Assembly: GCF_011170125.1 (NCBI RefSeq)
Contig: NZ_BLLN01000003.1
Span: forward strand, 310,001-374,000
DNA length: 64,000 bases
Reading direction: 5' to 3'
DNA from: Streptomyces diastaticus subsp. diastaticus
GTDB lineage: Bacteria > Actinomycetota > Actinomycetes > Streptomycetales > Streptomycetaceae
The notes beneath the pieces were generated by a model. The model was not told the DNA's origin. It searched no databases and was given only the letters and a program-made list of their open reading frames with translations. A program made the position numbers and the translations under genes. Positions 26,503 to 36,770 of this stretch are shown in pieces (position 1 is the stretch's first letter; the number at the start of each line of letters is the position of its first letter).

Positions 26503-28176
26503 TCAGCCGTCCAGCCGCCCCTCCCACACCCGCTCCAGACGGCCCGGTCCGCGGCCGGGGCGGGCCTGGTCCAGGTGGAGGTCGGCGCGGCGGCCCTTCA
26601 GGGTCAGGGTCATGAGCTGGTTGCCGAACCACGGGCCGCCCGACCGCCGCCAGGTCACCGGTGCGCGGCCGGTGCGCCCGTGCCGGGCGAACACCCTGCC
26701 GAGGGCGCGCCCGACGCCGCTCCAGCCGAGCCGGAAGCCGGCCCGTATCGGCAGGGGGATGGCGTTGTGGACCGGGGAGCAGGTGAGCTGGTGCACCCGG
26801 CCCCGCGCGGGCGGGGCCGTGCCGGCGGCGGGGTCGGCACGAGTGGGGTGGCTCTCGGCGGCGTAGGCGTGGTGGACGTCACCGGACAGGACGCAGACCG
26901 TGGCGGGGCCGTCGGGGGCCGTGGCGGCCTCCTCGGTGAGGTGGGCGAGGCGGTCGAAGGAGGCGGGGAAGGCGGCCCAGTGCTCCAGGTCGGCGGCGCG
27001 GCGCAGTCGTTCGCCGAAGCGGGCCCAGCGGGGGCCGCGCCCGCCCCGGCAGAGCGCGGCGTTCCACCGCTCCGCCTCGTGGACCAGGTGCGGGAGCAGC
27101 CAGGGCAGGGAACTGCCGATCAGCAGGTGGTCGTGGCGACCGGGGTCGGTGAGCATCTGGTCGCGCAGCCACGCCTCCTCGTCGGGGTCCAGCATGGCGC
27201 GCTCCTCCTCCGCGAGGACCCGGGCCATGCGGGTGTCGACCATCAGCAGGCGGACCCGCCCCAGGTCGCGGCGGTAGCTCCAGCGCGTGCCCGGCCGGTC
27301 GGCGTCGGCCCGCGCGGCGAAGGAGCGCAGCGCGTCGGTGCCGTCGGGGGCGGAGCGGACCGCCTTGTACAGGGGGTCGGTGGCGAGATCGGCGGGGGTC
27401 AGGTTCCCCAGGTGCTGGTAGACCCAGTACGACATCAGGCCGCTGACGATGCGCTGGTGCCACCAGGGCGTCGCGCGCATCTCGGCGAGCCAGGACGCGC
27501 TGGTGTTCCAGTCGTCGATGACGTCGTGGTCGTCGAAGATCATCAGGCTGGGCACGGTGGAGAGCAGCCAGCGGACCTCGGGGTCGGTCCAGGACTCGTC
27601 GTAGAGCCGCGTGTACTCCTCGAAGTCGGCGACCTGTTCGCCCGGGGGCTCGGTGATGTCGCGCCGGGAGGCGATCCAGCGGCGGGTCTGTGGAGAGGTC
27701 TCGTCGGCGTACACCTGGTCGCCGAGAAGAAGGAGCAGGTCGGGGCGGTCCGCCCGGGGGTCACCGGCGATCCGGGCCGCGAGGGCGTCGAGGGCGTCGG
27801 GCCCCAGCGGGCCGTCCTCGCCCGACGGGGGAGAGGACCAGCGGCAGGAGCCGAAGGTGACGCGGACCGCGCGGCTCCCGTCGGCCTCGCGTGGGGCGGT
27901 CCTGATGGTGGACGGCGGGAAGGGGGAGCCCGGTGGCGGCCAGACCGGCTCGCCGTCGAGCCGCACCTCGTACGGGGTGTCGCGGTTCGCGGCCAGGTCC
28001 GTGACCGGGATCAGGGCGTAGTGGTGGCCCTCGACGGTGAAGGTCGCGGAGGAACCGCCGCCCCCGCCGTCGGGACAGTGGACCTCGGCGGTGCACGGAC
28101 GGTCCGTCTCCACCCACACGGTGGCGGAATCGGTGTCGGCGTACCGCAGTACCGGTCCCAGGCGCAGCCCGGCCAA
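26503..28176 (-). CDS. PhoD-like metallophosphatase (alkaline phosphatase D family)
   Basis: This 557-residue protein has an N-terminal Ig/fibronectin-like domain (about 1-95) and a MPP_PhoD metallophosphoesterase domain. Motifs in order are FGSCRW, LLGDQVYADE, FDDHDVIDDWN, a long insertion, LLIGSSLPWL and SGDVHHAYAAE. Asp and His residues in these blocks should bind the di-metal centre. No signal or Tat peptide is visible, unlike secreted PhoD, so a cytosolic phosphodiesterase is likely. I place the start at the TTG 28174-28176 (MAGLRLGPVLRYAD), with AAGGGAG seven bases upstream; the open frame continues 40 codons further without similarity. Confidence 0.88.
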   Translation of the reverse strand: MAGLRLGPVLRYADTDSATVWVETDRPCTAEVHCPDGGGGGSSATFTVEGHHYALIPVTDLAANRDTPYEVRLDGEPVWPPPGSPFPPSTIRTAPREADGSRAVRVTFGSCRWSSPPSGEDGPLGPDALDALAARIAGDPRADRPDLLLLLGDQVYADETSPQTRRWIASRRDITEPPGEQVADFEEYTRLYDESWTDPEVRWLLSTVPSLMIFDDHDVIDDWNTSASWLAEMRATPWWHQRIVSGLMSYWVYQHLGNLTPADLATDPLYKAVRSAPDGTDALRSFAARADADRPGTRWSYRRDLGRVRLLMVDTRMARVLAEEERAMLDPDEEAWLRDQMLTDPGRHDHLLIGSSLPWLLPHLVHEAERWNAALCRGGRGPRWARFGERLRRAADLEHWAAFPASFDRLAHLTEEAATAPDGPATVCVLSGDVHHAYAAESHPTRADPAAGTAPPARGRVHQLTCSPVHNAIPLPIRAGFRLGWSGVGRALGRVFARHGRTGRAPVTWRRSGGPWFGNQLMTLTLKGRRADLHLDQARPGRGPGRLERVWEGRLDG

Positions 28177-28312
28177 GATGGCTCCCTTCGTCAGCTCGCA
28201 GGGTACGGAACGCCCCGGGGGCCGTGCGAGGTTCCCCGGTTCCGTCTCCGCGGCGGCGCGGGGCCGCGGCCGGCGGCGGAGTCCGCCGCCGGCCACGGCG
28301 CGGGCGGCGGGA

Positions 28313-28966
28313 TCAGCAGCTGTTGAGGACCGACTGGAGGGCGGACTTCTCGGCGGAGTCGACGCTGAGCTCGTAGTGGTGCTTCACGTGGACCCACATC
28401 CGCGCGTACACGCACTTGTACGAGGCGAGCGGCGGCATCCACTCGGCCGGGTCCTTGTCGCCCTTGGACTGGTTGACGTTGTCCGTGACGGCGATGAGCT
28501 GGGGGCGCGTCAGGTCGTTGGCGAGCTGCTCGCGCTCGGCGTTGGTCCAGCCGCTGGCGCCCGAGCGCCACGCCTCGGCGAGGGGGACGACGTGGTCGAT
28601 GTCGACGTCGGAGGCCTGGGTCCAGGTGGCTCCGTCGTAGGCGGACTTCCAGGTGCCGGAGACGGCCTTGCACGCGGAGTCCTGCTCGACGCCGGTGCCG
28701 TCGCGCTTCAGGACGACCTCGCGGGTGTCGCAGTTCCCGCTCTGGTTCGACCAGTGCGGGAACTTGTCCCGGCTGTAACCGCTGGAGGAACCTTCCGCCT
28801 TCTCGGTGAGGCCGGAGAGGTACGTCTTCGCGGTGGCGACGCTCACCGGGGTGGGCGGAGCGGCCTGGGCCGGGGAGCCGGAGAGGAGGGCCGCGGAGGA
28901 GGCGAGAGCGGTGAGCGCGGCGAGGGTGGCGGGGCGCATCCCGCGACGCGCGTAGATTCCTGACAT
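28313..28966 (-). CDS. Secreted HNH (GmrSD/DUF1524-type) endonuclease
   Basis: The 217-residue protein has a signal peptide (residues 1-35, cleavage near SPAQAA) and a His-Asn-His nuclease domain. The core is DVDIDHVVPLAEAWRSGASG with the catalytic DH-V-PL-EAW motif near residues 121-132, then LANDLTRPQLIAV, and DNVNQSKGDKDPAEWMP near 162-178. Four cysteines suggest disulfides in the exported form. Secreted members are thought to degrade extracellular DNA for nutrition or morphogenesis. AGGGAG five bases before the ATG at 28964-28966 fixes the start. It lies upstream of the PhoD-like gene on the same strand with a 136-bp gap. Confidence 0.92.
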   Translation of the reverse strand: MSGIYARRGMRPATLAALTALASSAALLSGSPAQAAPPTPVSVATAKTYLSGLTEKAEGSSSGYSRDKFPHWSNQSGNCDTREVVLKRDGTGVEQDSACKAVSGTWKSAYDGATWTQASDVDIDHVVPLAEAWRSGASGWTNAEREQLANDLTRPQLIAVTDNVNQSKGDKDPAEWMPPLASYKCVYARMWVHVKHHYELSVDSAEKSALQSVLNSC

Positions 28967-29814
28967 GCGTACTCCCTGAGGTGTGGGGGGCGACAGCCGC
29001 TACCGGCCCGTCGGGCCCGGCCATCCTGGCGCCCGTGGGTTTCGTGAGGGCGGGTGCCAGGTAACAGAGTTGCGTCATGCGCACGACACATCAAGGGGGC
29101 TGGCGGAAGGTCATCCTCCTTTCGGGTCGGCCTCATTGGCGTACGTGGTGGTGCGTCCCGGCATGGGGGAGCGGGTTCCGCGCCCCGAGGGGTGCCCGCC
29201 GCCCGGCGCGTGCGACGGGGCGCAGGGAGGGTGTACGGGGGCGGGGCCCGGCCCGTTCCCCGTCCGCGCCTGGCCTTCGGTGGAGCTCGGGGCGGAGCCT
29301 CGACGGCGAGAGAGGCGGTCGGTCCGGGCGGCCGCTCCCGCCCTGGCCGGCGAGAGGCGCCGACCGGCCCGGAACGCCGGCGCGGGAGGCCGCCGTTCGC
29401 AAGGTCGTCGTGGGGTGCGGGGGTGGACGGGCGGCCCGGGCCGTTTGCCGCCGCTGCGCGCTCCGGACGTGGAGATCGGCTGCTTCGACGGCGGGGGCGT
29501 CGCCGGGCGGGAGGTGCTGGGCGTGGCGCCGCGTGCCGCGCTCGCCTCGTCGCTCGCCGAGGACGCACCGCCGTCAAGGGCGCGGGCTTCCCGCGGGACG
29601 GTGTCGCCGTGGTGGCCGCCGTCGAGTGCGTCGCGGCTTCCGGGCGGAGGCGGGTGGAGGTGGTCCGGATCCGCCCGCCGCCTCGGGGCGGCTCACCCAT
29701 GTGCTGATCGGGGGCGAGGGCGGGGTCCGGCGCATCGCGTTCGCGCGGCCGAGGCCGGTCACGCGTCTGACGGCTCGGCGGCGGCCGCGCGAGGAGCCCG
29801 CTGGCGCCGGACGG
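28967..29814. other. Gene-free stretch of about 850 bp
   Basis: Plus-strand frames between about 29400 and 29790 look weakly protein-like in pieces (such as FPRDGVAVVAAVECVAASG) but change frame. They may be the worn remains of a gene; I could not identify it. The promoter of the HNH nuclease gene lies at the left end. Confidence 0.4.
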
Positions 29815-29842
29815 CTTTGTTTTGTATGGTGAACAAACAAAG
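29815..29842 (+). promoter_or_regulatory. AT-rich palindromic operator/promoter upstream of HAD gene
   Basis: CTTTGTTT (29815-29822) and AAACAAAG (29835-29842) form a perfect inverted repeat with a 12-bp spacer. It contains an inner TTTGT-N7-ACAAA dyad and a TATGGT that could be a -10 box. AT-rich DNA like this is rare in the window and suggests a binding site for a dimeric repressor of MarR, ROK or similar type. Confidence 0.5.
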
Positions 29843-29881
29843 TGATCCCGTCCGCACTCCCTGACCGGCGGACGGGGTCAC
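29842..29881 (+). terminator. Hairpin directly downstream of the operator
   Basis: This is a 14-bp stem (29842-29855 with 29868-29881, one G-T pair) with a 12-nt loop. It lies between the operator and the HAD gene, so it could terminate an upstream transcript or attenuate the HAD transcript. Confidence 0.55.
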
Positions 29882-29955
29882 TTGTGCACCGAGCCACGCC
29901 GGCGGGGGGCGTCCGAGACCGTCGGGCGGGCCCGACCACCCTCTGGAGCTGCCCG

Positions 29956-30621
29956 ATGACGGCGACCCGTACCGTGCTGACCACCCGCGCCCTGCTGCTG
30001 GACATGGACGGCACGCTCGTCGACTCCGACGCCGTGGTGGAACGCTGCTGGCGCCGCTGGGCCGCCCGGTACGGCCTCGACGAGGAGCACGTGCTCGCCG
30101 TCGCCCACGGCCGCCAGGGATACGCCACCATGGCCGAACTCCTCCCGGACCGGCCGATGGCACTCAACCACGCGGACAACCGCGTCCTGCTCGCCGAGGA
30201 GACCGCCGACACCGACGGCGTCGTCCCGGTGCCCGGCGCCCCCGCCTTCCTCGCCGCCCTCGCCGGCGTCCCGCACGCCGTCGTCACCTCCGCCGACGAC
30301 GGGCTGATGCGCAGCCGGATGGGCGCCGCCGGTCTGCCCCTGCCCGAACTGCTGATCACCGCCGAGCAGGTGTCCGCGAGCAAGCCCGACCCCGAGGGGT
30401 TCCTGAAGGGGGCCGCCGCGCTGGGCGTCGATCCGGCCGACGCCGTCGTGTTCGAGGACTCGGGCGCCGGAATCGCGGCCGGCCTGGCCGCCGGGATGCG
30501 GGTGGTCGGGGTCGGGCCCCGGGCCTTCGCGCACGCGCCGACGGCGCACGTCACCGATCTGCGCGCGGTACGTGTGGAGACGGCCGGTGACGGAGCGGTG
30601 CGACTCCACCTCGGTGGCTGA
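29956..30621 (+). CDS. HAD superfamily sugar-phosphate-type phosphatase
   Basis: The 221-residue cytosolic HAD-IA hydrolase has motif I DMDGTLVDSD (nucleophile Asp near residue 16), a helical cap (residues 27-90), motif II VVTSADD, motif III Lys in SASKPDPEGF and motif IV VFEDSGAGIAAGLAAGM. The pattern is that of the beta-phosphoglucomutase/2-deoxyglucose-6-phosphatase group (GS1-like). The substrate is probably a small phosphorylated sugar or polyol. The ATG at 29956 has GGAG upstream. Expression is probably controlled by the palindrome 115 bp upstream. Confidence 0.93.
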   Translation: MTATRTVLTTRALLLDMDGTLVDSDAVVERCWRRWAARYGLDEEHVLAVAHGRQGYATMAELLPDRPMALNHADNRVLLAEETADTDGVVPVPGAPAFLAALAGVPHAVVTSADDGLMRSRMGAAGLPLPELLITAEQVSASKPDPEGFLKGAAALGVDPADAVVFEDSGAGIAAGLAAGMRVVGVGPRAFAHAPTAHVTDLRAVRVETAGDGAVRLHLGG

Positions 30622-30671
30622 CCGGCCGTCACGGCCTGCGTGACCCGCCCGGCCAGGTGGCGCTCAGCCCG

Positions 30672-31751
30672 TCACGGCGGGGAGGTCTCGCTCTCCAACC
30701 GCCTGCGCGTCGGACCGTCGTAGACCCCCAGGCTGCCGTGGAGCCCACGCGCCCACTGGTACGTCCGCAGCGCGTCCTCCAGACGCCGGCCGAAGTCGCC
30801 GTCGGCCCGTCCCCGGTAGAGGTGCAGCTGCTGGAGCCGCTGCTGCAGCTCGCGGACCCGCGGGCCGGAGTCGCCCCGGCGCAGCACCGGTTCCTCCTGG
30901 GGCGGCTGCTCGGGAGACGGCGCGGTGGAGGGCTCGGCCGGAGTCCGGCTCGTCGAGGGCTTCGGGGGCGCCGGTCCGTCGGGCCCCGCCGCCGGAGTGG
31001 GCGAGGCGGCGGGCCGCATCTGCCCGGGGGTGGCCGAGGGCAGGGCTGACGACGCCGTGGCCGAAGGGGCGGCGGGCGAGGACGGCGCGGGGGAGCCGGG
31101 GGCCGAGGGCGTCGCCGGGCCGGGGGCGATCGTGCGGGGCGCGGTGGCCGACGGCGTGGGCAGAGCACGCTCCTCAGGCCTCTCGTCGGGGAGCGAGTCG
31201 GTGGCGACCGCGCCTGCCAGAGCCACCACCACGACGGCCCCGGCCGACACGCCGAGGACCGCCGCCCGCCGCCTGCGCGCCGCGCGGGCGGCCGTCCGCC
31301 GGGGCCTCGCGCCGGAGGCCGGCGGCGTGATGTCGGCGGTGGTGGTGCCGTGCTGTCCCTCACCGTCCGCACTTCGCTCATCCGGCGGGAAGAGGTCCAG
31401 GTCCGAGACCTTGGGCAGGGGCGCGGTCACCTCGTGGGCCCGCCCGGATACGGCGAGGGGGCCGACGGCCGGGGGCGGCGCGACGCCCTGGGCCGCGGTT
31501 GTGGAGAAGTCCTCGCCGGCCTGCCGGTCCGCCTGGCCGTACCCGGTCGGCGCCTCATGGATCCGCGGGGCGCGGGCTTCGTACGCCGGGCCCGCCGGGG
31601 TGGGCGGAGCCCCGGCCACGTGTGGACCCAGATACGGGCGGACTCGTTCCCGGTGGCTGTCCTCGGCGCCGGGAACGGCGTCGCACACGCACGCCGCGCC
31701 CTGGCCCGTCCCGGGTCTCTGCCCGCCGCACTCCGTGCACCGCTGGCTCAT
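30672..31751 (-). CDS. Membrane-anchored peptidoglycan-binding protein
   Basis: The 359-residue protein has five parts. They are an N-terminal Cys pair motif (CTECGGQRPG, possibly a small zinc ribbon), a Pro-rich cytoplasmic region and one transmembrane helix at about residues 165-185 (AAVLGVSAGAVVVVALAGAV). A Ser/Pro/Ala-rich linker of about 100 residues follows. Last is a PG_binding_1 domain at about 285-350 (LRRGDSGPRVRELQQRLQQL). The topology puts the binding domain outside, able to hold on to the cell wall across the long linker. The ATG at 31749-31751 follows GAGGAGGGGG. It converges on the HAD gene. Confidence 0.88.
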   Translation of the reverse strand: MSQRCTECGGQRPGTGQGAACVCDAVPGAEDSHRERVRPYLGPHVAGAPPTPAGPAYEARAPRIHEAPTGYGQADRQAGEDFSTTAAQGVAPPPAVGPLAVSGRAHEVTAPLPKVSDLDLFPPDERSADGEGQHGTTTADITPPASGARPRRTAARAARRRRAAVLGVSAGAVVVVALAGAVATDSLPDERPEERALPTPSATAPRTIAPGPATPSAPGSPAPSSPAAPSATASSALPSATPGQMRPAASPTPAAGPDGPAPPKPSTSRTPAEPSTAPSPEQPPQEEPVLRRGDSGPRVRELQQRLQQLHLYRGRADGDFGRRLEDALRTYQWARGLHGSLGVYDGPTRRRLESETSPP

Positions 31752-31852
31752 CGCTGCCCCCTCCTCGGCCGCCCCGACTGACGCGATTATGCCGACGCGG
31801 CCGCCGCCCCCGCGCGGTGCCCCGCTGAACGGAACGTCCCGACAGGCCGTAA

Positions 31853-34036
<2,184 letters not shown>

Positions 34037-34041
34037 CGGGC

Positions 34042-34560
34042 TCAGCCCTCGCCGGGCGGCAGCCGCTTGGCGTACCAGCGCTCCGCGTACGGGCCCTCGC
34101 GGTACGCCTCGGTGCGGGTGAAACCGTGCCGCTCGTACACACGGTGCGACTCCACCAGGTCGTGACGGGTGTCCAGGACCAGCCTGGCCGCGCCCAGAGC
34201 CGTCGCGGCCGTGTCGACCGCCGCCATCAAGGCGGAGCCGCCACCCGTGCCCCGGGCGGCCGGGCGGACGAAGACCCGCCGGACCTCCGCGGTCCCGGGC
34301 TCCAGCCGCGCCAGCCCCGCCATGCCGGCCGCCTCGCCCGCCAGTCGCGCCACCAGCAGCAGCCCGCGCGGTGGCACCAACTGCTCCGGTCCGTCGTCGG
34401 CGGCGATGCCGCGGGCCAGTTCGTCGGGCGGCGTGTCACTCCCGTGGTGGAGCCGGTACCAGCGGTCGCTGACCTCGGTGTAGTACGCGGCCCAGAGCGC
34501 CCGGGCCTCCGGCGAGCCGGCCGGTTCGGCAGCGACGGTCCAGCGGGTGAGTGCGGTCAT
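34042..34560 (-). CDS. GNAT family N-acetyltransferase
   Basis: The 172-residue acetyl-CoA-dependent acetyltransferase has the GNAT core: the beta4 strand EVRRVFVRPAARGTGGG carries the acetyl-CoA pyrophosphate loop (RGTGGGSAL). ARLVLDTRHDLVESHRVYER and GFTRTEAYREGPYAERWYAK complete the fold. The acceptor is unknown. The ATG at 34558-34560 (MTALTRW) is chosen; an ATG nine bases further upstream is equally open. Its stop lies 5 bp from that of the MFS transporter, so the two genes converge. Confidence 0.9.
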   Translation of the reverse strand: MTALTRWTVAAEPAGSPEARALWAAYYTEVSDRWYRLHHGSDTPPDELARGIAADDGPEQLVPPRGLLLVARLAGEAAGMAGLARLEPGTAEVRRVFVRPAARGTGGGSALMAAVDTAATALGAARLVLDTRHDLVESHRVYERHGFTRTEAYREGPYAERWYAKRLPPGEG

Positions 34561-34670
34561 GCGGGGCATTGTGACGCAGCCACAGGCAGCGCCGCCTTGA
34601 CTTTCCGCGCGGGACCGGACGGGCGCGGAGGGTGGACCGGTGCCGCCGGCCCACCGCTCGCCAGGCGGGG

Positions 34671-35027
34671 TCAGGACTGCTTCGGGGCCGCCTGCTGGAC
34701 GACGTCGAAGGACCACAGGGTGGAACCGGAGGCGGCCGGACGGGGCCGCTCGCCCTGCGGAGCCTCACCCGGCGCCGAGTCACCACCGGGGCGGCCCTGC
34801 TGGTGGGCGGAGGCCATCGGGCCCTCCATCCACGCCTGGAACGCCGCCTCGTCACGCCAGCGCGTGTACACGAGGTACTGGTCGGTCCCCTCGACCGGAC
34901 GGAGCAGTTCGAACCACTCGAAGCCGTCGGAGTTCTCCACGGAGCCCGCGCGGGACGCGAAGCGCTTCTCCAGGACCTCGCGCTGCTCGGCGGGGACTTC
35001 CAGCACATTGATCTTCACGATGCTCAT
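34671..35027 (-). CDS. MhuD-type haem-degrading monooxygenase (ABM fold)
   Basis: The 118-residue dimeric ferredoxin-like protein would usually be annotated antibiotic biosynthesis monooxygenase. It aligns along its length with Mycobacterium tuberculosis MhuD: MSIVKINVLEVP, LEKRFASRAGSVENSDGF, FELLRPVEG and EAAFQAW. The three residues that define the haem-degrading IsdG/MhuD active site fall at the same positions, Asn7, Trp66 and His75 (His being the axial haem ligand). Predicted role: cytosolic breakdown of haem to release iron. The ATG at 35025-35027 is preferred over one nine bases upstream. The C-terminal tail is longer and Gly/Pro-rich. No haem uptake gene is adjacent. Confidence 0.88.
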   Translation of the reverse strand: MSIVKINVLEVPAEQREVLEKRFASRAGSVENSDGFEWFELLRPVEGTDQYLVYTRWRDEAAFQAWMEGPMASAHQQGRPGGDSAPGEAPQGERPRPAASGSTLWSFDVVQQAAPKQS

Positions 35028-35354
35028 GGCGCCCATCCTGCCGCACCGCTCCGACATTCCGGGCAGGAGGGTGGCCCGCCGCATCCCCGTGCGTGCGGCC
35101 GGAACCCGCGGCGGCCGCTCGCGGCCCGGGGAGCGCCCGCCGGCCGTACCGGCCCGAGCGGGCCGGGCGCGAACGGCCGGCCGACGACGGCCTCCCACGG
35201 TGGGAACGCCCGCTTCTCGACGCGACCACGGTGACTGTCGGTGACCGGTCTCATACTGGTCCACAGATCGCGAGGGGCTTCGGCCGGCCGGTGCTCGTGC
35301 GACACGCGCGCGGCCAGGCCGGAGTCGCGGGACAGGAAGCGGAGGGGGAGCGGT
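35028..35354. promoter_or_regulatory. Divergent intergenic region between mhuD-like and serpin genes
   Basis: This is 327 bp without a supported gene and should hold both promoters. I see no clear operator or iron box. Confidence 0.45.
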
Positions 35355-36554
35355 ATGAGGCGGACGGTCAGTGGCACTGGCGGGACCGGTGGGTCGCCCG
35401 GGGCGCGGGGGGAGCCTGGGGGCTGCCCCGAGAGTGAGACGGCGGGATGGGTGCGCGGGGTGCGGGAGCTGGCGGAGCGCTGGCTCCCGCTGGCCGGCCG
35501 GGGCGACTTTGTCCTCTCCCCGGCCGGCCTGTGGCTGGCTCTGGCCGCACTCTCCGCGGGCGCGCGGGGTGACACGGCCGCGGAACTCCGGCGGCTGCTC
35601 GGGGTCGACGCCGCAGAGGCGGCCCGCGCGGTCGCCTGGACCGCCGCCACCCTGGACGCCACCGACGCCCTCCGCCACGCCACCCGGATCTGGAGCCGGG
35701 TGCCGCTGGAACAGGCGTACACGGAGGCGCTGCCGGGTGTCGGCAGCGCTCCCATGGACGTGGCGGCCGTCGACGCCTGGGTGCGGGAGGTCACGCACGG
35801 CATGGTGGAACGACTGCCCCTGCGCGTCACCGACGAGACCCTCCTCGTGCTGGTCGACGCGCTGGTGCTGACGGCGCGCTGGGCCGAGCCCTTCCCCGGC
35901 GCGGCCACCCGGCCACGCGACTTCACCGCGGGCGACGGGACCGTCCGCGCGGTCCCCACCATGCACCGCGGCTTCCCGGCCGGCCAGGCGTGGACCGCCC
36001 CCGGTGGCGTGCGCGTCCTCGACCTGCCCTGCGCGCCCGCCGAGCCGGGACGCCCGCCGGCACGGGTCCGCTTCGCCCTCGGTCCGCCCGACGCCCCGCC
36101 CGCCGACGTGCTGGCGGCCACCTGGGCGCCGCCCGCCGCGCGCACCCCGATCGAGGCCGACCGTGTCGCTGTCGCCCTGCCGCGCCTCGCGCTGCGGACG
36201 ACACGCGACGCCACCGACGACGTGGCCTCTCTGGGCGCGCCCACCGTGCTCACCGAAGCGGCGGACCTCGGCGGACTCTCGCCCGTGCCGCTCGCCCTCT
36301 CCCAAGCGGTCCAGGAGAGCGTGGTGCGGGTGGCCGAGCAAGGCGTGGAGGCCGCCGCGGTCACCGCGCTCGCCACCCGGTTCGGCGCGCCCCCGCCCCC
36401 CGAGCGTGTGGAACCCCTCACCTTCGACCGGCCCTTCGGCTTCACGGTGCTCGACGGTGCGGGCATGCTGCCCCTGTTCACCGCATGGCAGTCAGGTGTG
36501 CCCGAGGATCCGGGAGCCTCTCGCGAGGGTGACGAGTCCCGAGGCGCGCCGTGA
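35355..36554 (+). CDS. Serpin family protein
   Basis: The 399-residue protein has the serpin fold: FVLSPAGLWLALAALSAGAR (helix B/shutter), GDTAAELRRLLG, and a middle beta-sheet region. The reactive-loop hinge VRVAEQGVEAAAVTA lies at about residues 325-340 and keeps the small-residue stretch needed for loop insertion. The breach/C-terminal motif is FDRPFGFTVLD. The scissile bond region follows the hinge (ALATRFGAP), giving candidate P1 residues such as Arg. No signal peptide is visible, so it probably acts inside the cell on a serine or cysteine protease. The ATG at 35355 has GGAGGGGGAG upstream. Confidence 0.88.
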   Translation: MRRTVSGTGGTGGSPGARGEPGGCPESETAGWVRGVRELAERWLPLAGRGDFVLSPAGLWLALAALSAGARGDTAAELRRLLGVDAAEAARAVAWTAATLDATDALRHATRIWSRVPLEQAYTEALPGVGSAPMDVAAVDAWVREVTHGMVERLPLRVTDETLLVLVDALVLTARWAEPFPGAATRPRDFTAGDGTVRAVPTMHRGFPAGQAWTAPGGVRVLDLPCAPAEPGRPPARVRFALGPPDAPPADVLAATWAPPAARTPIEADRVAVALPRLALRTTRDATDDVASLGAPTVLTEAADLGGLSPVPLALSQAVQESVVRVAEQGVEAAAVTALATRFGAPPPPERVEPLTFDRPFGFTVLDGAGMLPLFTAWQSGVPEDPGASREGDESRGAP

Positions 36555-36770
36555 GGTGCCTGGTCCGACCGGTCCCTGGCCCTTGGACCGGGGCCGGGCG
36601 GCGGCGGAGCCCTGCCGCACGGCGGTCCCGGCGTTCCGGGGCGGGCGGGGGAGAGCACAGCACAACCCGGGTGCGGGTTTCACGGTCCTGTTGTGCGGCG
36701 CAGGGGGCGCCGGACCCGCCGGGGGCGGACGGGCCGACAGGACAGTGAGCGGCGGGAGAGGCGACGGAGC

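Noticed and set aside
29400..29790. Fragments resembling a coding sequence in changing plus-strand frames
   Set aside because: Pieces look protein-like, but I could not match them to a family or rebuild a continuous ancestor, so I do not call a pseudogene.
34671..35027. Part of an antibiotic biosynthesis cluster
   Set aside because: The ABM fold alone is not evidence; no polyketide or peptide synthase genes are nearby and the haem-site residues match MhuD.
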